DNA of 56,420 bases from Planctomycetota bacterium (GTDB lineage: Bacteria; Planctomycetota; UBA1135; UBA2386), in NCBI GenBank assembly GCA_947444055.1, contig CANEYR010000019.1:1-56420 (forward strand). Direction: 5' to 3'. Made by a program: the position numbers and the translations under genes. The notes beneath the pieces were generated by a model, which searched no databases, was not told the DNA's origin, and saw nothing but the letters and a program-made list of their open reading frames with translations. Positions 43,687 through 52,949 of this stretch are shown piece by piece. The stretch's first letter is position 1; the number at the start of each line of letters is the position of its first letter.

Positions 43687-43716
43687 CGCCACGCGGCCGA
43701 GTGTAAGGTCTGCGCC

Positions 43717-44427
43717 GTGAAGATCGCCATGTTGCTGCTCGCCGCAGGCCGCGGCTCGCGGTTCGGCGGTCCCGTCCCGAAGGCGTACTTGCAGCTTGGC
43801 GGTCAGCCTCTGGTCGTAGCCAGCGCCACCCGCCTCGTGCGCGCCTTGCCGAGCGGCTGCACGTTTGAACTGCTGGTTCTGGTCCATGCCGACGACCGCG
43901 CCTCGCATGCGGCGGCTTGTCGGCCACAACTCGAACTGCTCACCCGGGATCGCGGCACCTTCCGCATTCTCGCCGGTGGCGCCTCGCGTCAGCAGTCCAT
44001 GCAGAACGGGCTCGCTGCGTGCGATCCGGAGGCAGACCTCGTGTTGGTGCACGACGCGGCCCGAGCCCTGCTGCCGATCGAGGCAACACGCGCCTGCATC
44101 GCCGCAGCCGCAGCCAGCGGCGCTGCCCTGCTGGCGATTCCCGCCCCCGACACCCTGAAGCGAGTCGTCGCCGACCGCGTCATCGCCACCCTAGATCGAA
44201 CGAGTGTGTGGCTGGCACAAACGCCACAGGTCATCCGTCGCGAACTGCTCGTCCGCGCCTTCGCCCACGCTGCCGCGACCGGCTTTGTCGGCACTGACGA
44301 CGTGTCGCTGGTCGAGCACCTTGGCGAACCGGTCACCATCGTCCGAGGCTCGCCAACCAACCTGAAAATCACCCAACCAGAAGACCTGCCGCTCGCCGAA
44401 GCGATCGCAGCCGCCAACCTCGCATGA
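43717..44427 (+). CDS. ispD: 2-C-methyl-D-erythritol 4-phosphate cytidylyltransferase
   Basis: 236 residues from GTG 43717 (ATG 43729 possible). It activates MEP with CTP in the non-mevalonate isoprenoid pathway. Motifs: LLAAGRGSRFGGPVPKAYLQ (CTP binding), VLVHDAARALLP, TLKRVV and LAQTPQVIRRELL, ending in VRGSPTNLKITQPEDL. It overlaps ispF by ATGA. Together they are steps 3 and 5 of the pathway. Confidence 0.93.
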   Translation: MKIAMLLLAAGRGSRFGGPVPKAYLQLGGQPLVVASATRLVRALPSGCTFELLVLVHADDRASHAAACRPQLELLTRDRGTFRILAGGASRQQSMQNGLAACDPEADLVLVHDAARALLPIEATRACIAAAAASGAALLAIPAPDTLKRVVADRVIATLDRTSVWLAQTPQVIRRELLVRAFAHAAATGFVGTDDVSLVEHLGEPVTIVRGSPTNLKITQPEDLPLAEAIAAANLA

Positions 44428-44927
44428 ATGACATCCCACGGATTGGTCTTGGCATCGATGTGCATCGCTTGGCGCCTAGCCGCCCGTGTGTGTTGGCGGG
44501 AGTCACGTTCGACTCGCAGGTAGGGCCGCTTGGCCATTCGGACGGCGATGCCGTACTGCACGCAGCGTGCGATGCGGTGCTCGGCGCGGCTGGTCTCGAC
44601 GACCTAGGCACGCTGTTCTCCGATCGCGACCCAGCCAACAAGAACCGGCCTTCGACGGAGTTCTGTGAGGAGACCATGCGGTTGGTGACAGCTCGTGGCC
44701 TGCGCGTGCTGTCGATGGACTGCGTCGTCGAAACCGAAGCACCCAAGCTGCAGCCGATGCGGCAGGCGATGCGAGCACGGCTGGCCGAGCTGTTTGCGTT
44801 GCCGGTCGATCGCGTCAACATCAAGGGCAAGACCGGGGAGAAGATCGGCGCCATCGGGCGTGGCGAAGCGTTGCGAGCGACCGTCGTCGCGTTGCTCGGC
44901 CCCTCACGCACCACTGGACGCGGCTGA
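44424..44927 (+). CDS. ispF: 2-C-methyl-D-erythritol 2,4-cyclodiphosphate synthase
   Basis: 167 residues. It cyclises CDP-ME 2-phosphate to MEcPP. Zinc and substrate motifs are GLGIDVHRL at the N-terminus, GHSDGDAVLHAACDA, and the C-terminal VNIKGKTGEKIGAIGRGEAL. Start overlaps ispD (ATGA). Its last 24 nt overlap the end of the convergent ABC exporter gene. Confidence 0.95.
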   Translation: MNDIPRIGLGIDVHRLAPSRPCVLAGVTFDSQVGPLGHSDGDAVLHAACDAVLGAAGLDDLGTLFSDRDPANKNRPSTEFCEETMRLVTARGLRVLSMDCVVETEAPKLQPMRQAMRARLAELFALPVDRVNIKGKTGEKIGAIGRGEALRATVVALLGPSRTTGRG

Positions 44928-46835
44928 GCGACGGGATTGCCGCTCGTACATGCCTCGGTAGAGCCCATTCTTCGCGATCAACTCGGCGTGTGTTCCCGAC
45001 TCGGCGACTCGCCCTTCGTCGAGCACGATGATGAGATCCGCATCGACGATCGTGGACAGCCTGTGCGCCACGACGATCGATGTCCGTCCACGGCGCAGTC
45101 GCTGAATTGCCGCCTGCACGATCTCTTCGTTCTCTGAGTCGAGCGCCGAAGTGCCCTCGTCAAGGAACAGGACCGCGGGATCCCGCACGATGGCGCGAGC
45201 AATCGTCAGGCGTTGTCGCTGCCCGCCGGACAAGTTGCTGCCGCGCTCGCCCACCACCGTGTCATAACCAGCTGGCAACGTCACGATGAAGTCGTGGATG
45301 TTGGCGGCCCGTGCCGCCGCCTCGATTTGCGCCTGGGTTGCACCTGGCTTGCCGTACGCGATGTTCTCGCGAACCGACGTATTGAACAGGAAGGTCTGCT
45401 GGTCGACGACGGCGGTGTGAGCGCGATAGTCGGCAAGCCTGACGTCCCGTAGATCGTGCCCATCCACGAGGATTGCGCCCTGCTGCGGGTCATGCAGCCG
45501 CTGCATCAAGTCCATCGCCGTCGACTTGCCGCCACCGGACTCCCCGACGAGAGCCACCGTTTGGCCAGCCTTCACGTGCAGGTTGAGCCCGCACAACACC
45601 GGCACCTCGTCGTAGCGGAAGGAGACATCGCGCATCTCGATGTCGCCATGGACCGTCGCCAGCGGCTTGCCACCGATGGCGGCCTGGTCGACAACCTCGT
45701 GCAGAATCGCGTCGATGCCCTTGAGTGCACCGGCGGATTCCATCAACACGTGGAACGAGCGGGTCAAGCGCTTCACGTGCTGGTAGGTGGTCGCCAGGGG
45801 CAGGATCACCAGCGCCACATCGCTGAAGCGCACGGTTCGCTCCACCAACACGACATAGCCCAACATCACGAGCAGTACACCGAAGCCCGCCTGGTAGCTG
45901 ACGAACGTCTGCGCCATCGAGCGCCCCTTGGCGCGCAACATGCGGTGCACCCGTTGCAGGAACGTCTGCGTACTCGCTTCGAAGCCCTTGACCAGGGTCT
46001 GTTCGAGCTGGAACGCCTTTACCGTGCGGATGCCAGTCAGGATCTGGTTGAGCGATTCCGTGGTCTCGCCCATCGCCTGCAGACTCTTCGAACCACGCTT
46101 GCTGATCGTCCGACCTTGGCGATACATGGGAATCACCATCACCGGCACCATCAGCAGCAGCACCCAGGTCGCTTGCGGCACGAACCAAGCCACGATGCCG
46201 ATGTTCCAGGCGATGTTCATCGGGTCGAGCACGAGGTTGTCAGCGGCGAGCTCAAACGACCTCTGCATGACCTGGGTGTCGTTGGTGACCTTGCTGATCA
46301 TCTCGCCCATGCGCTGCTTGCCGAAGAACCGCACCGGCAGGGCCACGAAGTGGTTGGCCAACTCGCAGCGCAAGTCGCTGACGATGCGGATCGCGAAGAA
46401 GCGCGAGATCGTCTGCACGAAGTAGATGGTGACAGACCCAAGCAGCCCGCACAGCACGGCGATGACGCCGCAGACGAGCACGACATTCATGCCTGGATGG
46501 GCAAAGCCGACGCCGAGACTGGCCACGACGTCTTGCGCAAACGACCGAAACCCCTCGTTGAACTCGGTGGACAACCGTTCGAGCAGGTCAACCTCGGTCG
46601 GCTGCCGTGGCGACAACCAAACCGGCGGTAGCGCACCCTGGCTGCCATTCGGAGCCGCCAGCTCCTCCATCAGCGGCTTCACCAACACGAACGGCACCTT
46701 GGTGAACAGCGTCTCAAGGAAGCCGAAGGCCAGCATGGCCACGACCATTCCCTTGTAATGGACGATGGCGGCCCAGAGGCGGCGCAGCAGTGCCCGGAAG
46801 TTGTTCCGGCTATCCAGCGGTGCGGTCACCGGCAC
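44904..46835 (-). CDS. ABC exporter, fused membrane/ATPase (MsbA-like)
   Basis: 643 residues. Six TM segments in the first ~340 residues with a long periplasmic loop rich in Pro after TM1; then an ATPase domain with GESGGGKST (Walker A), LSGGQRQRLTIARAI (signature) and AVLFLDEGTSALD (Walker B). A half transporter that would dimerise to flip a lipid or export a peptide or drug. The gene order (parvulin-like foldase upstream) gives no substrate clue. Confidence 0.88.
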   Translation of the reverse strand: MPVTAPLDSRNNFRALLRRLWAAIVHYKGMVVAMLAFGFLETLFTKVPFVLVKPLMEELAAPNGSQGALPPVWLSPRQPTEVDLLERLSTEFNEGFRSFAQDVVASLGVGFAHPGMNVVLVCGVIAVLCGLLGSVTIYFVQTISRFFAIRIVSDLRCELANHFVALPVRFFGKQRMGEMISKVTNDTQVMQRSFELAADNLVLDPMNIAWNIGIVAWFVPQATWVLLLMVPVMVIPMYRQGRTISKRGSKSLQAMGETTESLNQILTGIRTVKAFQLEQTLVKGFEASTQTFLQRVHRMLRAKGRSMAQTFVSYQAGFGVLLVMLGYVVLVERTVRFSDVALVILPLATTYQHVKRLTRSFHVLMESAGALKGIDAILHEVVDQAAIGGKPLATVHGDIEMRDVSFRYDEVPVLCGLNLHVKAGQTVALVGESGGGKSTAMDLMQRLHDPQQGAILVDGHDLRDVRLADYRAHTAVVDQQTFLFNTSVRENIAYGKPGATQAQIEAAARAANIHDFIVTLPAGYDTVVGERGSNLSGGQRQRLTIARAIVRDPAVLFLDEGTSALDSENEEIVQAAIQRLRRGRTSIVVAHRLSTIVDADLIIVLDEGRVAESGTHAELIAKNGLYRGMYERQSRRSAASSGA

Positions 46836-46856
46836 ATGCTATCGAACCAGTCGGCA

Positions 46857-46880
46857 CGGGGCACCGACCTTGGTGCCCCG
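46857..46880 (-). terminator. hairpin between the foldase and ABC exporter genes
   Basis: CGGGGCACC-6 nt-GGTGCCCCG, nine-bp perfect stem ten nt after the foldase stop codon on the minus strand. No U-run follows, so partial termination or RNA stability is more likely than full termination. Confidence 0.5.
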
Positions 46881-46890
46881 GCGATTCTCA

Positions 46891-48480
46891 TCACTCGAAC
46901 TTCGCGCGGCCGATCACTTCGGCGGCCCACGTGAAGAAGCGGCACGTCACATAGTCCTCGCGCACCAACTCGCGCTCGCGCTCGACCTTGACGTCGATCT
47001 TGCGACGCGCCGGCGTCCGGCTGTTGATGCGCACAATGAACCAACCATCGGCGCCGGCGATCGGGCCGATCGTCTTGCCAACTTCGCCATCGAAGAACAA
47101 GAACTCAGCGAGCGAGAAGCCATCCAACAGTTGGGTGAACTCGCTCTCGCGCAGCTGTTGGCGCAATTGGTTGAGCGGCAGCAGACCAAGACGGCCCTTC
47201 TTGTCGTCGTTGCTGAAGAACTCGACGTGCTTGTCGAGCGCCTGATCGAAGGTCATTTCCTTCTTCTCGAGAGCCGCGAAAGCAGCCTCGCAACGCTCCT
47301 TGGCCTTCGTCATGCCGTCCGGCTCCCAAGCGCCGGTCTTCGGGCTGCGGGCCTGGAACGGGATGAGGTTCACATCGACTTGGCCGTCGGCGAAGAACGC
47401 GCTGCGCTTGTCCGCGTGCGCCTGCAGGTTCTCGTCCGTGATCTCGGCCTTGATCATGTCGCCGAACGACGTGATCAGGCGCCAGCGAGCGCGGAACGCC
47501 TCAAGGCAGGGGTAGCCCTTGAAGCGAGTGGCGATGACTTCCACCGTGAACGGCGTCGTGTCGTAGGGCTGGCGGTATTCGTCGTAGCGACGAATGAACT
47601 CTTCGTCGGTGATGTGCGCGCCCTTGGTGATCAGCTCCTGGCGCAGAGCCTCGCGCACGACGACTTCTTGCATCGCACGTTCGAGATCCTGCACGAACAG
47701 GCCCTTCTTGATGAAATCGAAGGCCTCCGTGGTCGTCCACTGCAGGTCATTGACCTTCAGCACGATGTCGGATGGCAAGCCGTGCGACGCGTAGCGAATG
47801 TCGCTCCAGCTACGCAGACCCTTCTGCACGAACTGGCGCATCATGTTGACCCAGAAGTCAGGCAGCTTCTTCGGCTGGCCCTTGTCGTCGACCCCTTCGG
47901 TCGCCTTCTCCAATTGCTCGAGGAAGCGCGGTCCCTGATCGCTCTGCGTCTGGGCCTTGATGGCTTCCTTGGTGATGTCTGGCCAATCCTTTGGGGCGCC
48001 AGGGAAGAACACGCGATCGAACAGGATCGCTTCCTTCCGCTGCTCGAGGAACGTCTCCTTGTTCAGTCCGTATTGCGAACGCACGACTTCCCAGAAATCG
48101 ACTCCAGGGTTCTTGGTCTCGAACTCGCCCTTCATCGGCGCCAGCTGGTCCATGACGCTCTCGTCCGTCACCAAGAACTCTTCCGGCTTGCGCTGGCCGG
48201 AGTCGACCTGCTTCTTCAGCTCTTCCAAGATGAAGAAGTTCGCGACCTTGGACTCGACCAGCTTGCCGCCGGTCAAGTAGACGGCTTCGCGCATGACCTC
48301 ACGGGCATCGAGCAGCTTGCCGTTGACCCTCAGATCGGTCAGCAGCTTGACGCGCTCGTCGACCAGCTGGTCGGACATTCGCTCCACTTGGCTGCGGAGC
48401 GCCTTGAGCTGCTCCTGTGGATCGGTTTGAGCCAGGAGCGGGAAGGCCAAGACGGCGGCTAGTACGGAAGCGCGGTGCAT
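46891..48480 (-). CDS. secreted parvulin-like peptidyl-prolyl isomerase/foldase (SurA/PpiC type)
   Basis: 529 residues from ATG 48480, signal peptide ASVLAAVLAFPLLAQ. A long charged helical N-terminal chaperone part (LKALRSQVERMSDQLVDERV) precedes a late domain with RLGLLPLNQLRQQL and VGKTIGPIAGADGWFIVRIN, matching the end of a parvulin domain (GDLGW...GPV...GWHVI type). Several active-site positions are not recognisable, so catalysis is uncertain. Likely aids outer-membrane or secreted protein folding. Confidence 0.65.
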   Translation of the reverse strand: MHRASVLAAVLAFPLLAQTDPQEQLKALRSQVERMSDQLVDERVKLLTDLRVNGKLLDAREVMREAVYLTGGKLVESKVANFFILEELKKQVDSGQRKPEEFLVTDESVMDQLAPMKGEFETKNPGVDFWEVVRSQYGLNKETFLEQRKEAILFDRVFFPGAPKDWPDITKEAIKAQTQSDQGPRFLEQLEKATEGVDDKGQPKKLPDFWVNMMRQFVQKGLRSWSDIRYASHGLPSDIVLKVNDLQWTTTEAFDFIKKGLFVQDLERAMQEVVVREALRQELITKGAHITDEEFIRRYDEYRQPYDTTPFTVEVIATRFKGYPCLEAFRARWRLITSFGDMIKAEITDENLQAHADKRSAFFADGQVDVNLIPFQARSPKTGAWEPDGMTKAKERCEAAFAALEKKEMTFDQALDKHVEFFSNDDKKGRLGLLPLNQLRQQLRESEFTQLLDGFSLAEFLFFDGEVGKTIGPIAGADGWFIVRINSRTPARRKIDVKVERERELVREDYVTCRFFTWAAEVIGRAKFE

Positions 48481-48628
48481 CGGAGTCGTCAGGGGAAAAG
48501 GGCCGAAGAGTCTAGCAACAACACGGCGCGAAACGAGCCGCCCAGGTGTTTCCTCCCACAATCGGCTGATCCCAGGCGCACACCCTGTCGCGCGGCGAAG
48601 GCCCCCGTAGCATGCGGCATTCAAGCTG

Positions 48629-49312
48629 ATGACCTACGACCCGCGCACCATCGCATTCGCCGCCGAGATTCTCTATCCGCCACAACAAGTGCGCGCCGAC
48701 CTCGTGCAGAGCGTGCACAACGCCCTCTACCGACAGCCCGCGATCGGCTACCAGAACTTCCAGGTGGCACCCGATGGCATCCATCTGAGCAACCTGCCGC
48801 AAGCCCCTGGGCAGGTATCGCTGGCAACCTTCTCATGGGATCGGCTGATCCTGCGCGAAGAACTGCGCGGCACCAGCGTCGAGGACTTCGCCACCCGCGT
48901 GGTCAACGTCACCACCGCGGCCTTCCAGACCCTCGGCATCACGACGTCGTTGGTGCAGCAGTTCGTCGTGCGCTCGCTGATTGCTCCTCGCCACTACCGC
49001 GATGGCCGCGAGTTCTTGAGCCGTCGACTGGTGGCGCCGGGCACCGACGCGTGGCAGTCGTTCGATCGGCCGCTGCAATCGCTGGGCGTGCGCCTCGTCT
49101 TCCCGCCCCAACCGGGCAATCGCGACACCTACCACGTGCGAGTCGAGACCTGGCCGCAAGACCAGCGCTCGATCTGGATCGAGAACACCGGCAGCTTCGC
49201 CGGGCCGGTCACCACAACCGACACCCCCCAACTCGCCAACCTGCTCGATTCCACCTACCGTTTCGTCACTGGCCCCGTGTGCAACTTCCTAGCGACACTG
49301 GATACCCCGTGA
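48629..49312 (+). CDS. conserved hypothetical cytoplasmic protein
   Basis: 227 residues, no signal or TM segment. Opens TYDPRTIAFAAEILYPPQQV; other blocks are VSLATFSWDRLILREELR and LGITTSLVQQFVVRSLIAPR. The layout resembles planctomycete proteins of the TIGR04255 type but I am not certain. Its stop overlaps the GTG of the lipoprotein gene (GTGA), the first of three coupled genes. Confidence 0.65.
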   Translation: MTYDPRTIAFAAEILYPPQQVRADLVQSVHNALYRQPAIGYQNFQVAPDGIHLSNLPQAPGQVSLATFSWDRLILREELRGTSVEDFATRVVNVTTAAFQTLGITTSLVQQFVVRSLIAPRHYRDGREFLSRRLVAPGTDAWQSFDRPLQSLGVRLVFPPQPGNRDTYHVRVETWPQDQRSIWIENTGSFAGPVTTTDTPQLANLLDSTYRFVTGPVCNFLATLDTP

Positions 49313-49992
49313 AGCGCGTGCGCATTCTCACTCTGTTGGTCGCGACCGTGGCGGTCGGCGGCGTCGTCCTGACCGCTTGTGGCGATGACACGCCGCCGGA
49401 AACGCGATTGTTCGTGCTCGACGGCGTCGAGTTTCGGCTGGATGACGTGGCGCCCTACGTGGCCTTCCTTGATTCCTTTCTGCCGGAGGGCGGCCGCAAG
49501 ACCAAGATCATGCGCGTGCTCGAAGAGCACTTGATTCCGCTGCGGTTGGCGCAGCGCGCCTTCCCGACCGAACGGCGTGAGCAACAGGAAGCGGCCATGG
49601 CGCTGCGATCGATCGCCAGCAACGTGCAAGAACTGACGGCGCACGCGGCGATGGTGAAGAACCAGATGAAGAACCACATCTCGCGCACGTCCGCCTTGCT
49701 GCCCGTCGCCATATGGGCGTTCGAGCCGCTGCACATGGGCGCCGTCAGCGACCCCATTGAGGTGCCGTACGGCTGGCTGGTGGTCGGTTGCCACGAAATC
49801 ACCGAGTCACCTGGCTTGGCCATGGATGACTACGTCGACGCGCACCAAGTTGGATTCGTGACCCACACGGCTGGCGATTGGTTCAAGTGGTACGAGGCGC
49901 AAAAGCCGCTGCTCGCCAACAAGGCAACGTTCTTCCATCCTGACTACGTGACGGCGATCCCGCAGTGGATCCAGCCCCCAAAGCTTCCATGA
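49309..49992 (+). CDS. lipoprotein with parvulin-like C-terminus
   Basis: 227 residues from GTG 49309 (GTGA overlap with the previous stop). Lipobox LTACG after a hydrophobic helix. Middle part is helical (VLEEHLIPLRLAQRAF, EQQEAAMALRSIASNV). The end FEPLHMGAVSDPIEVPYGWLV resembles the last two strands of a parvulin domain; the rest of that domain is too short. Could be a degenerate periplasmic foldase. Coupled (ATGA) to the next gene. Confidence 0.65.
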   Translation: MKRVRILTLLVATVAVGGVVLTACGDDTPPETRLFVLDGVEFRLDDVAPYVAFLDSFLPEGGRKTKIMRVLEEHLIPLRLAQRAFPTERREQQEAAMALRSIASNVQELTAHAAMVKNQMKNHISRTSALLPVAIWAFEPLHMGAVSDPIEVPYGWLVVGCHEITESPGLAMDDYVDAHQVGFVTHTAGDWFKWYEAQKPLLANKATFFHPDYVTAIPQWIQPPKLP

Positions 49993-50852
49993 TCATCGGC
50001 CCATTGCGCGCGCTCAGCTGCGCTTTCGTTCTGCTGGTCGCTGGCGTTGTTGGTGCGCAAACACCCGCGACGCCCACGCCGGCCGCCGCCACTGGCAAGC
50101 GGAACGAGTGGCCGACGCTGAAGGACACCGACAAGGAACGGGTGCTGTCGCTGACGGGGCAATTCCGCAAGGCAGACCCGCAACTGCACCAGGACGCCAA
50201 GACCCAGTTGGTGGCCCTCGGCGAAGGCGCCGCGCCGCTGTTGATGCAGCAGGTCAGCGACCGCGCCGAGAACAGCAACCCGCATCTGTTCGCGGTGCTC
50301 GACGAACTGCTCAAGCCGCAGCACGCCGCCTTGATCGCCCGCGAGGTCAAGAAGCCGCGCATCGAACTTCGGCGGTACTTGGTGCGCCGCCTCTGTCGCA
50401 TGGGCGACGCCGACATGGCTGGCGTGCTAGAGCCGCTGCAGAAGGACAAGGACGAGCAGACGGCGTTCTTCGCCCAGCTTGGCCTGTTGGCGTTGAAGCG
50501 CCGCGAACCCCTGCCAGCAGTGATGCTCTACACCAAGGCGCACTGGGCCGAAGTCGGCCCGCTCATCGCCGAAGTGCTGGCGCCCGCGCGCTCGAACGAA
50601 GTCGCCAGCTGGGTTTTCGAATCCATCACCAAGGCCTCGGCTACCGACCAGATGACAGGGCTGCGCCTACTCCGCTACCTGATGGTGAAAGAGCAAGGTG
50701 TGATTCTTCGCACGTACCTCGAGGCATCGGAACACAGCGTGAAACGCGAAGCGATCAACACGGCGCGGGTGCTGCACGGTGAAGCCCCGATCGAGAACCT
50801 CTCGGTGTTCCAAGCGATCGATCACGCCAAGCAGTGGCTCTCGAAAATCTGA
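49989..50852 (+). CDS. secreted HEAT/alpha-solenoid-like protein
   Basis: 287 residues from ATG 49989, the start overlapping the previous stop (ATGA). Signal peptide ALSCAFVLLVAGVVGAQ, then a Pro/Thr/Ala linker. The body is helix pairs (HLFAVLDELLKPQHAALIAR, RIELRRYLVRRLCRMGDADM, TAFFAQLGLLALKRR) typical of HEAT-type scaffolds. A 17-bp tandem duplication spans its stop codon. Confidence 0.72.
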   Translation: MIIGPLRALSCAFVLLVAGVVGAQTPATPTPAAATGKRNEWPTLKDTDKERVLSLTGQFRKADPQLHQDAKTQLVALGEGAAPLLMQQVSDRAENSNPHLFAVLDELLKPQHAALIAREVKKPRIELRRYLVRRLCRMGDADMAGVLEPLQKDKDEQTAFFAQLGLLALKRREPLPAVMLYTKAHWAEVGPLIAEVLAPARSNEVASWVFESITKASATDQMTGLRLLRYLMVKEQGVILRTYLEASEHSVKREAINTARVLHGEAPIENLSVFQAIDHAKQWLSKI

Positions 50853-50869
50853 GGCTCTCGAAAATCTGA
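50836..50869 (+). repeat. 17-bp tandem duplication over a stop codon
   Basis: GGCTCTCGAAAATCTGA occurs twice without a gap, 50836-50852 and 50853-50869. The first copy ends with the stop codon of the HEAT-like gene. Confidence 0.95.
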
Positions 50870-50913
50870 CTCTGACCGAACTCGGCCCAACCCCTCGGCC
50901 GTTCGCTGCAACC

Positions 50914-52152
50914 ATGGTTATCCGCGCTCTCTCGCTCACGCTCATAGCACTTGCTGGCACCGCCACCGCGCAAGCGGACAAGGGCGACAAGCTGCCCAAG
51001 TGGCGCATCGACCCGTACACCAAAAACGACCCGGCGGCGATGGCCAAAGCGGGCTACGAGTCGTACGGGCCGTTCGAGTTCGGCAACATCGCCGAAAAGC
51101 CGGTGCAGTCGACCAACATCGACGCATCGCTCGAGTACATCCAGATTCTCTGGGCCGAGACCAAGCACTTCCGCATCGGCTTGAATCTGCCGGCGTGGCC
51201 GGTGCCGATGGATCCCGAAACCCGCGGCAAGATCCGCAAGGAGCTCGAGGAACTGCAGAAGGTGTTGCCGAGCGTTAATGCGAAGCCGCGCACGCTCGAC
51301 CCCTGGCTGCGCCTGCACCTCACGGCGATGCGTCTCGAGAAGCTGTATGCCGAGACATCGCAGCTGTTCGGCGTGACCGACGCGGACTTCCCGCAGGACC
51401 CAACCAAGGTCGTTGCCCAGCCTGGCGCGCGCTACATGGGCTACGGGCCATTCTTTGGCATGAAGAGCAAGTTCTTGGTGTTCGTCACCGAGAAGGCGGG
51501 GCCCTACCAGGGTTACATGAAGACCTACATCGGCCGCGACACGCAGATGCCGCAGCGCTGGCACTTCAAGGACAGCAGCGCCCTCATCATCGGACTCTGC
51601 CTCGAATCGGATCGCTTCCCACTCAAGCACGACACCGCCCTGCACTGCGCGCTGGCCTTTAACGTCAGCCACAACCTGCTCGACGGCTTTCGCTACTACT
51701 CGTACGACCTGCCAGTGTGGATCCGGGAAGGCTTCGGGCACTGGAACTCGCGCCGCATCAGCCCGCACTGGCCAAGCTTCGATCAGAACGAAGGCTCGGT
51801 CGCGGACATGAAGCTGATCGATCGCTGGGAGCCTTACTGCCGCTCCCTGATCGCGGCCAACAAGGTCTCGCCGTTCCCCGAGGCCGCGGCGTGGCGCGAC
51901 TTCGGCAACATCAAGTTCGATGACCACGTCGCCGTCTGGTCGCGCATCGATTGGCTGATCGCTCAAGGCCCCGAGAAATGGCAGAAGTTTCTCTTCGGTG
52001 TGAAGGGCCGGGTCGATGCCCAGTGGCAACCCGACCAAGCGGATCTCGTTGGCGCCACGCGCGAGTCCTTGCAGGCTGCCTACGGCGTGTCCTTCCTCGA
52101 CTTCGATCGCAAGTGGGGCGAGTGGGTGAAAGCGACCTATCCAGCGCAGTGA
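50914..52152 (+). CDS. secreted gluzincin-like protein, partly degenerate motif
   Basis: 412 residues from ATG 50914, signal peptide ALSLTLIALAGTATAQA. In the second half, DTALHCALAFNVSHNLLDGF corresponds to the metal-helix of DUF1570/peptidase MA-like proteins with FNVSH where HExxH should be, and LPVWIREGFGHWNSRR keeps the downstream W-x2-EG. Glu and one His are lost, so it is probably non-catalytic. It shares this layout with the protein at 28824. It sits after the HEAT-like gene and is probably co-transcribed. Confidence 0.7.
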   Translation: MVIRALSLTLIALAGTATAQADKGDKLPKWRIDPYTKNDPAAMAKAGYESYGPFEFGNIAEKPVQSTNIDASLEYIQILWAETKHFRIGLNLPAWPVPMDPETRGKIRKELEELQKVLPSVNAKPRTLDPWLRLHLTAMRLEKLYAETSQLFGVTDADFPQDPTKVVAQPGARYMGYGPFFGMKSKFLVFVTEKAGPYQGYMKTYIGRDTQMPQRWHFKDSSALIIGLCLESDRFPLKHDTALHCALAFNVSHNLLDGFRYYSYDLPVWIREGFGHWNSRRISPHWPSFDQNEGSVADMKLIDRWEPYCRSLIAANKVSPFPEAAAWRDFGNIKFDDHVAVWSRIDWLIAQGPEKWQKFLFGVKGRVDAQWQPDQADLVGATRESLQAAYGVSFLDFDRKWGEWVKATYPAQ

Positions 52153-52168
52153 TGGCGGGCCGCTGCGA

Positions 52169-52873
52169 TCAGCTCGGATCCCACAGCGTGAAGCGATAGA
52201 TCGGCAACAGCGCCAGCAACGAACTGCGCACCCAGGCCTCCGCTTGCTCGCCCAGTGTTATGGCGTCTTCCTTTGGCAATTGCCGCTGCACGTGCAGCCA
52301 GTGGTTGCCCGGCGTGTAGTGCTGCAGCATCTCCTTGATCTCGTTGGGCTTTGCCTGCCCACACCAGTGATCTTTCTTCCAGTCGTGCAGCTTCAGGTTG
52401 AAGCCCGCGGGTAGCGCGCGCAGCAACAGGCACAACTCCTCCATGCGCGCAGGATCCTGCAGCACCCTCTTCTTGAAGTGCTCGCCATCCCACCACGCCT
52501 GCGGATGAATGCGCAGCGCCGCCTCGACGATCTGGTCGTCGATGCAGATCTCAAGCACGGTCTGGATGTAGTGCGTCTCCGCATCCTTGCCGAGCGCCTC
52601 GCCGAAGAACGTCGCCAGCTTCTTGCGTTCCTTCGTGCCACGACAGAGATAGGCCCGCTGCTCGCGCACGCGGTAGGCGTTGAACGTGTAGGGGTGGTGC
52701 AGCCCGGCTTGCGCACTCATGTCGGTGCCGAGTGCCTTCGCTTCCTTCAGCACGCCGTCGACCATCGCCTTCAGCTTGCGCCGAACGGACAACCGCAGCG
52801 CGTTGTACTCCGGGTCGTCCTGACGATGCTTCTCGTAGGCCTTGAAGTCGCGCTCCAAAAACACTTCGGTCAT
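52169..52873 (-). CDS. conserved hypothetical protein, cytoplasmic, Lys/Arg-rich
   Basis: 234 residues from ATG 52873, no signal sequence. Opens TEVFLERDFKAYEKHRQDD, continues with charged helices (NALRLSVRRKLKAMVDGVLK), and ends ALLPIYRFTLWDPS. Many conserved Trp/His (LHDWKKDHWCG). No family recognised. Faces a convergent gene. Confidence 0.6.
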   Translation of the reverse strand: MTEVFLERDFKAYEKHRQDDPEYNALRLSVRRKLKAMVDGVLKEAKALGTDMSAQAGLHHPYTFNAYRVREQRAYLCRGTKERKKLATFFGEALGKDAETHYIQTVLEICIDDQIVEAALRIHPQAWWDGEHFKKRVLQDPARMEELCLLLRALPAGFNLKLHDWKKDHWCGQAKPNEIKEMLQHYTPGNHWLHVQRQLPKEDAITLGEQAEAWVRSSLLALLPIYRFTLWDPS

Positions 52874-52949
52874 GCGCGTAACGCTACGAACCAGCTCGCC
52901 GCGCGCCACCGCGCTTTGTTCGTTCGCGCCCGGCGCTACCCTTTCGCGC

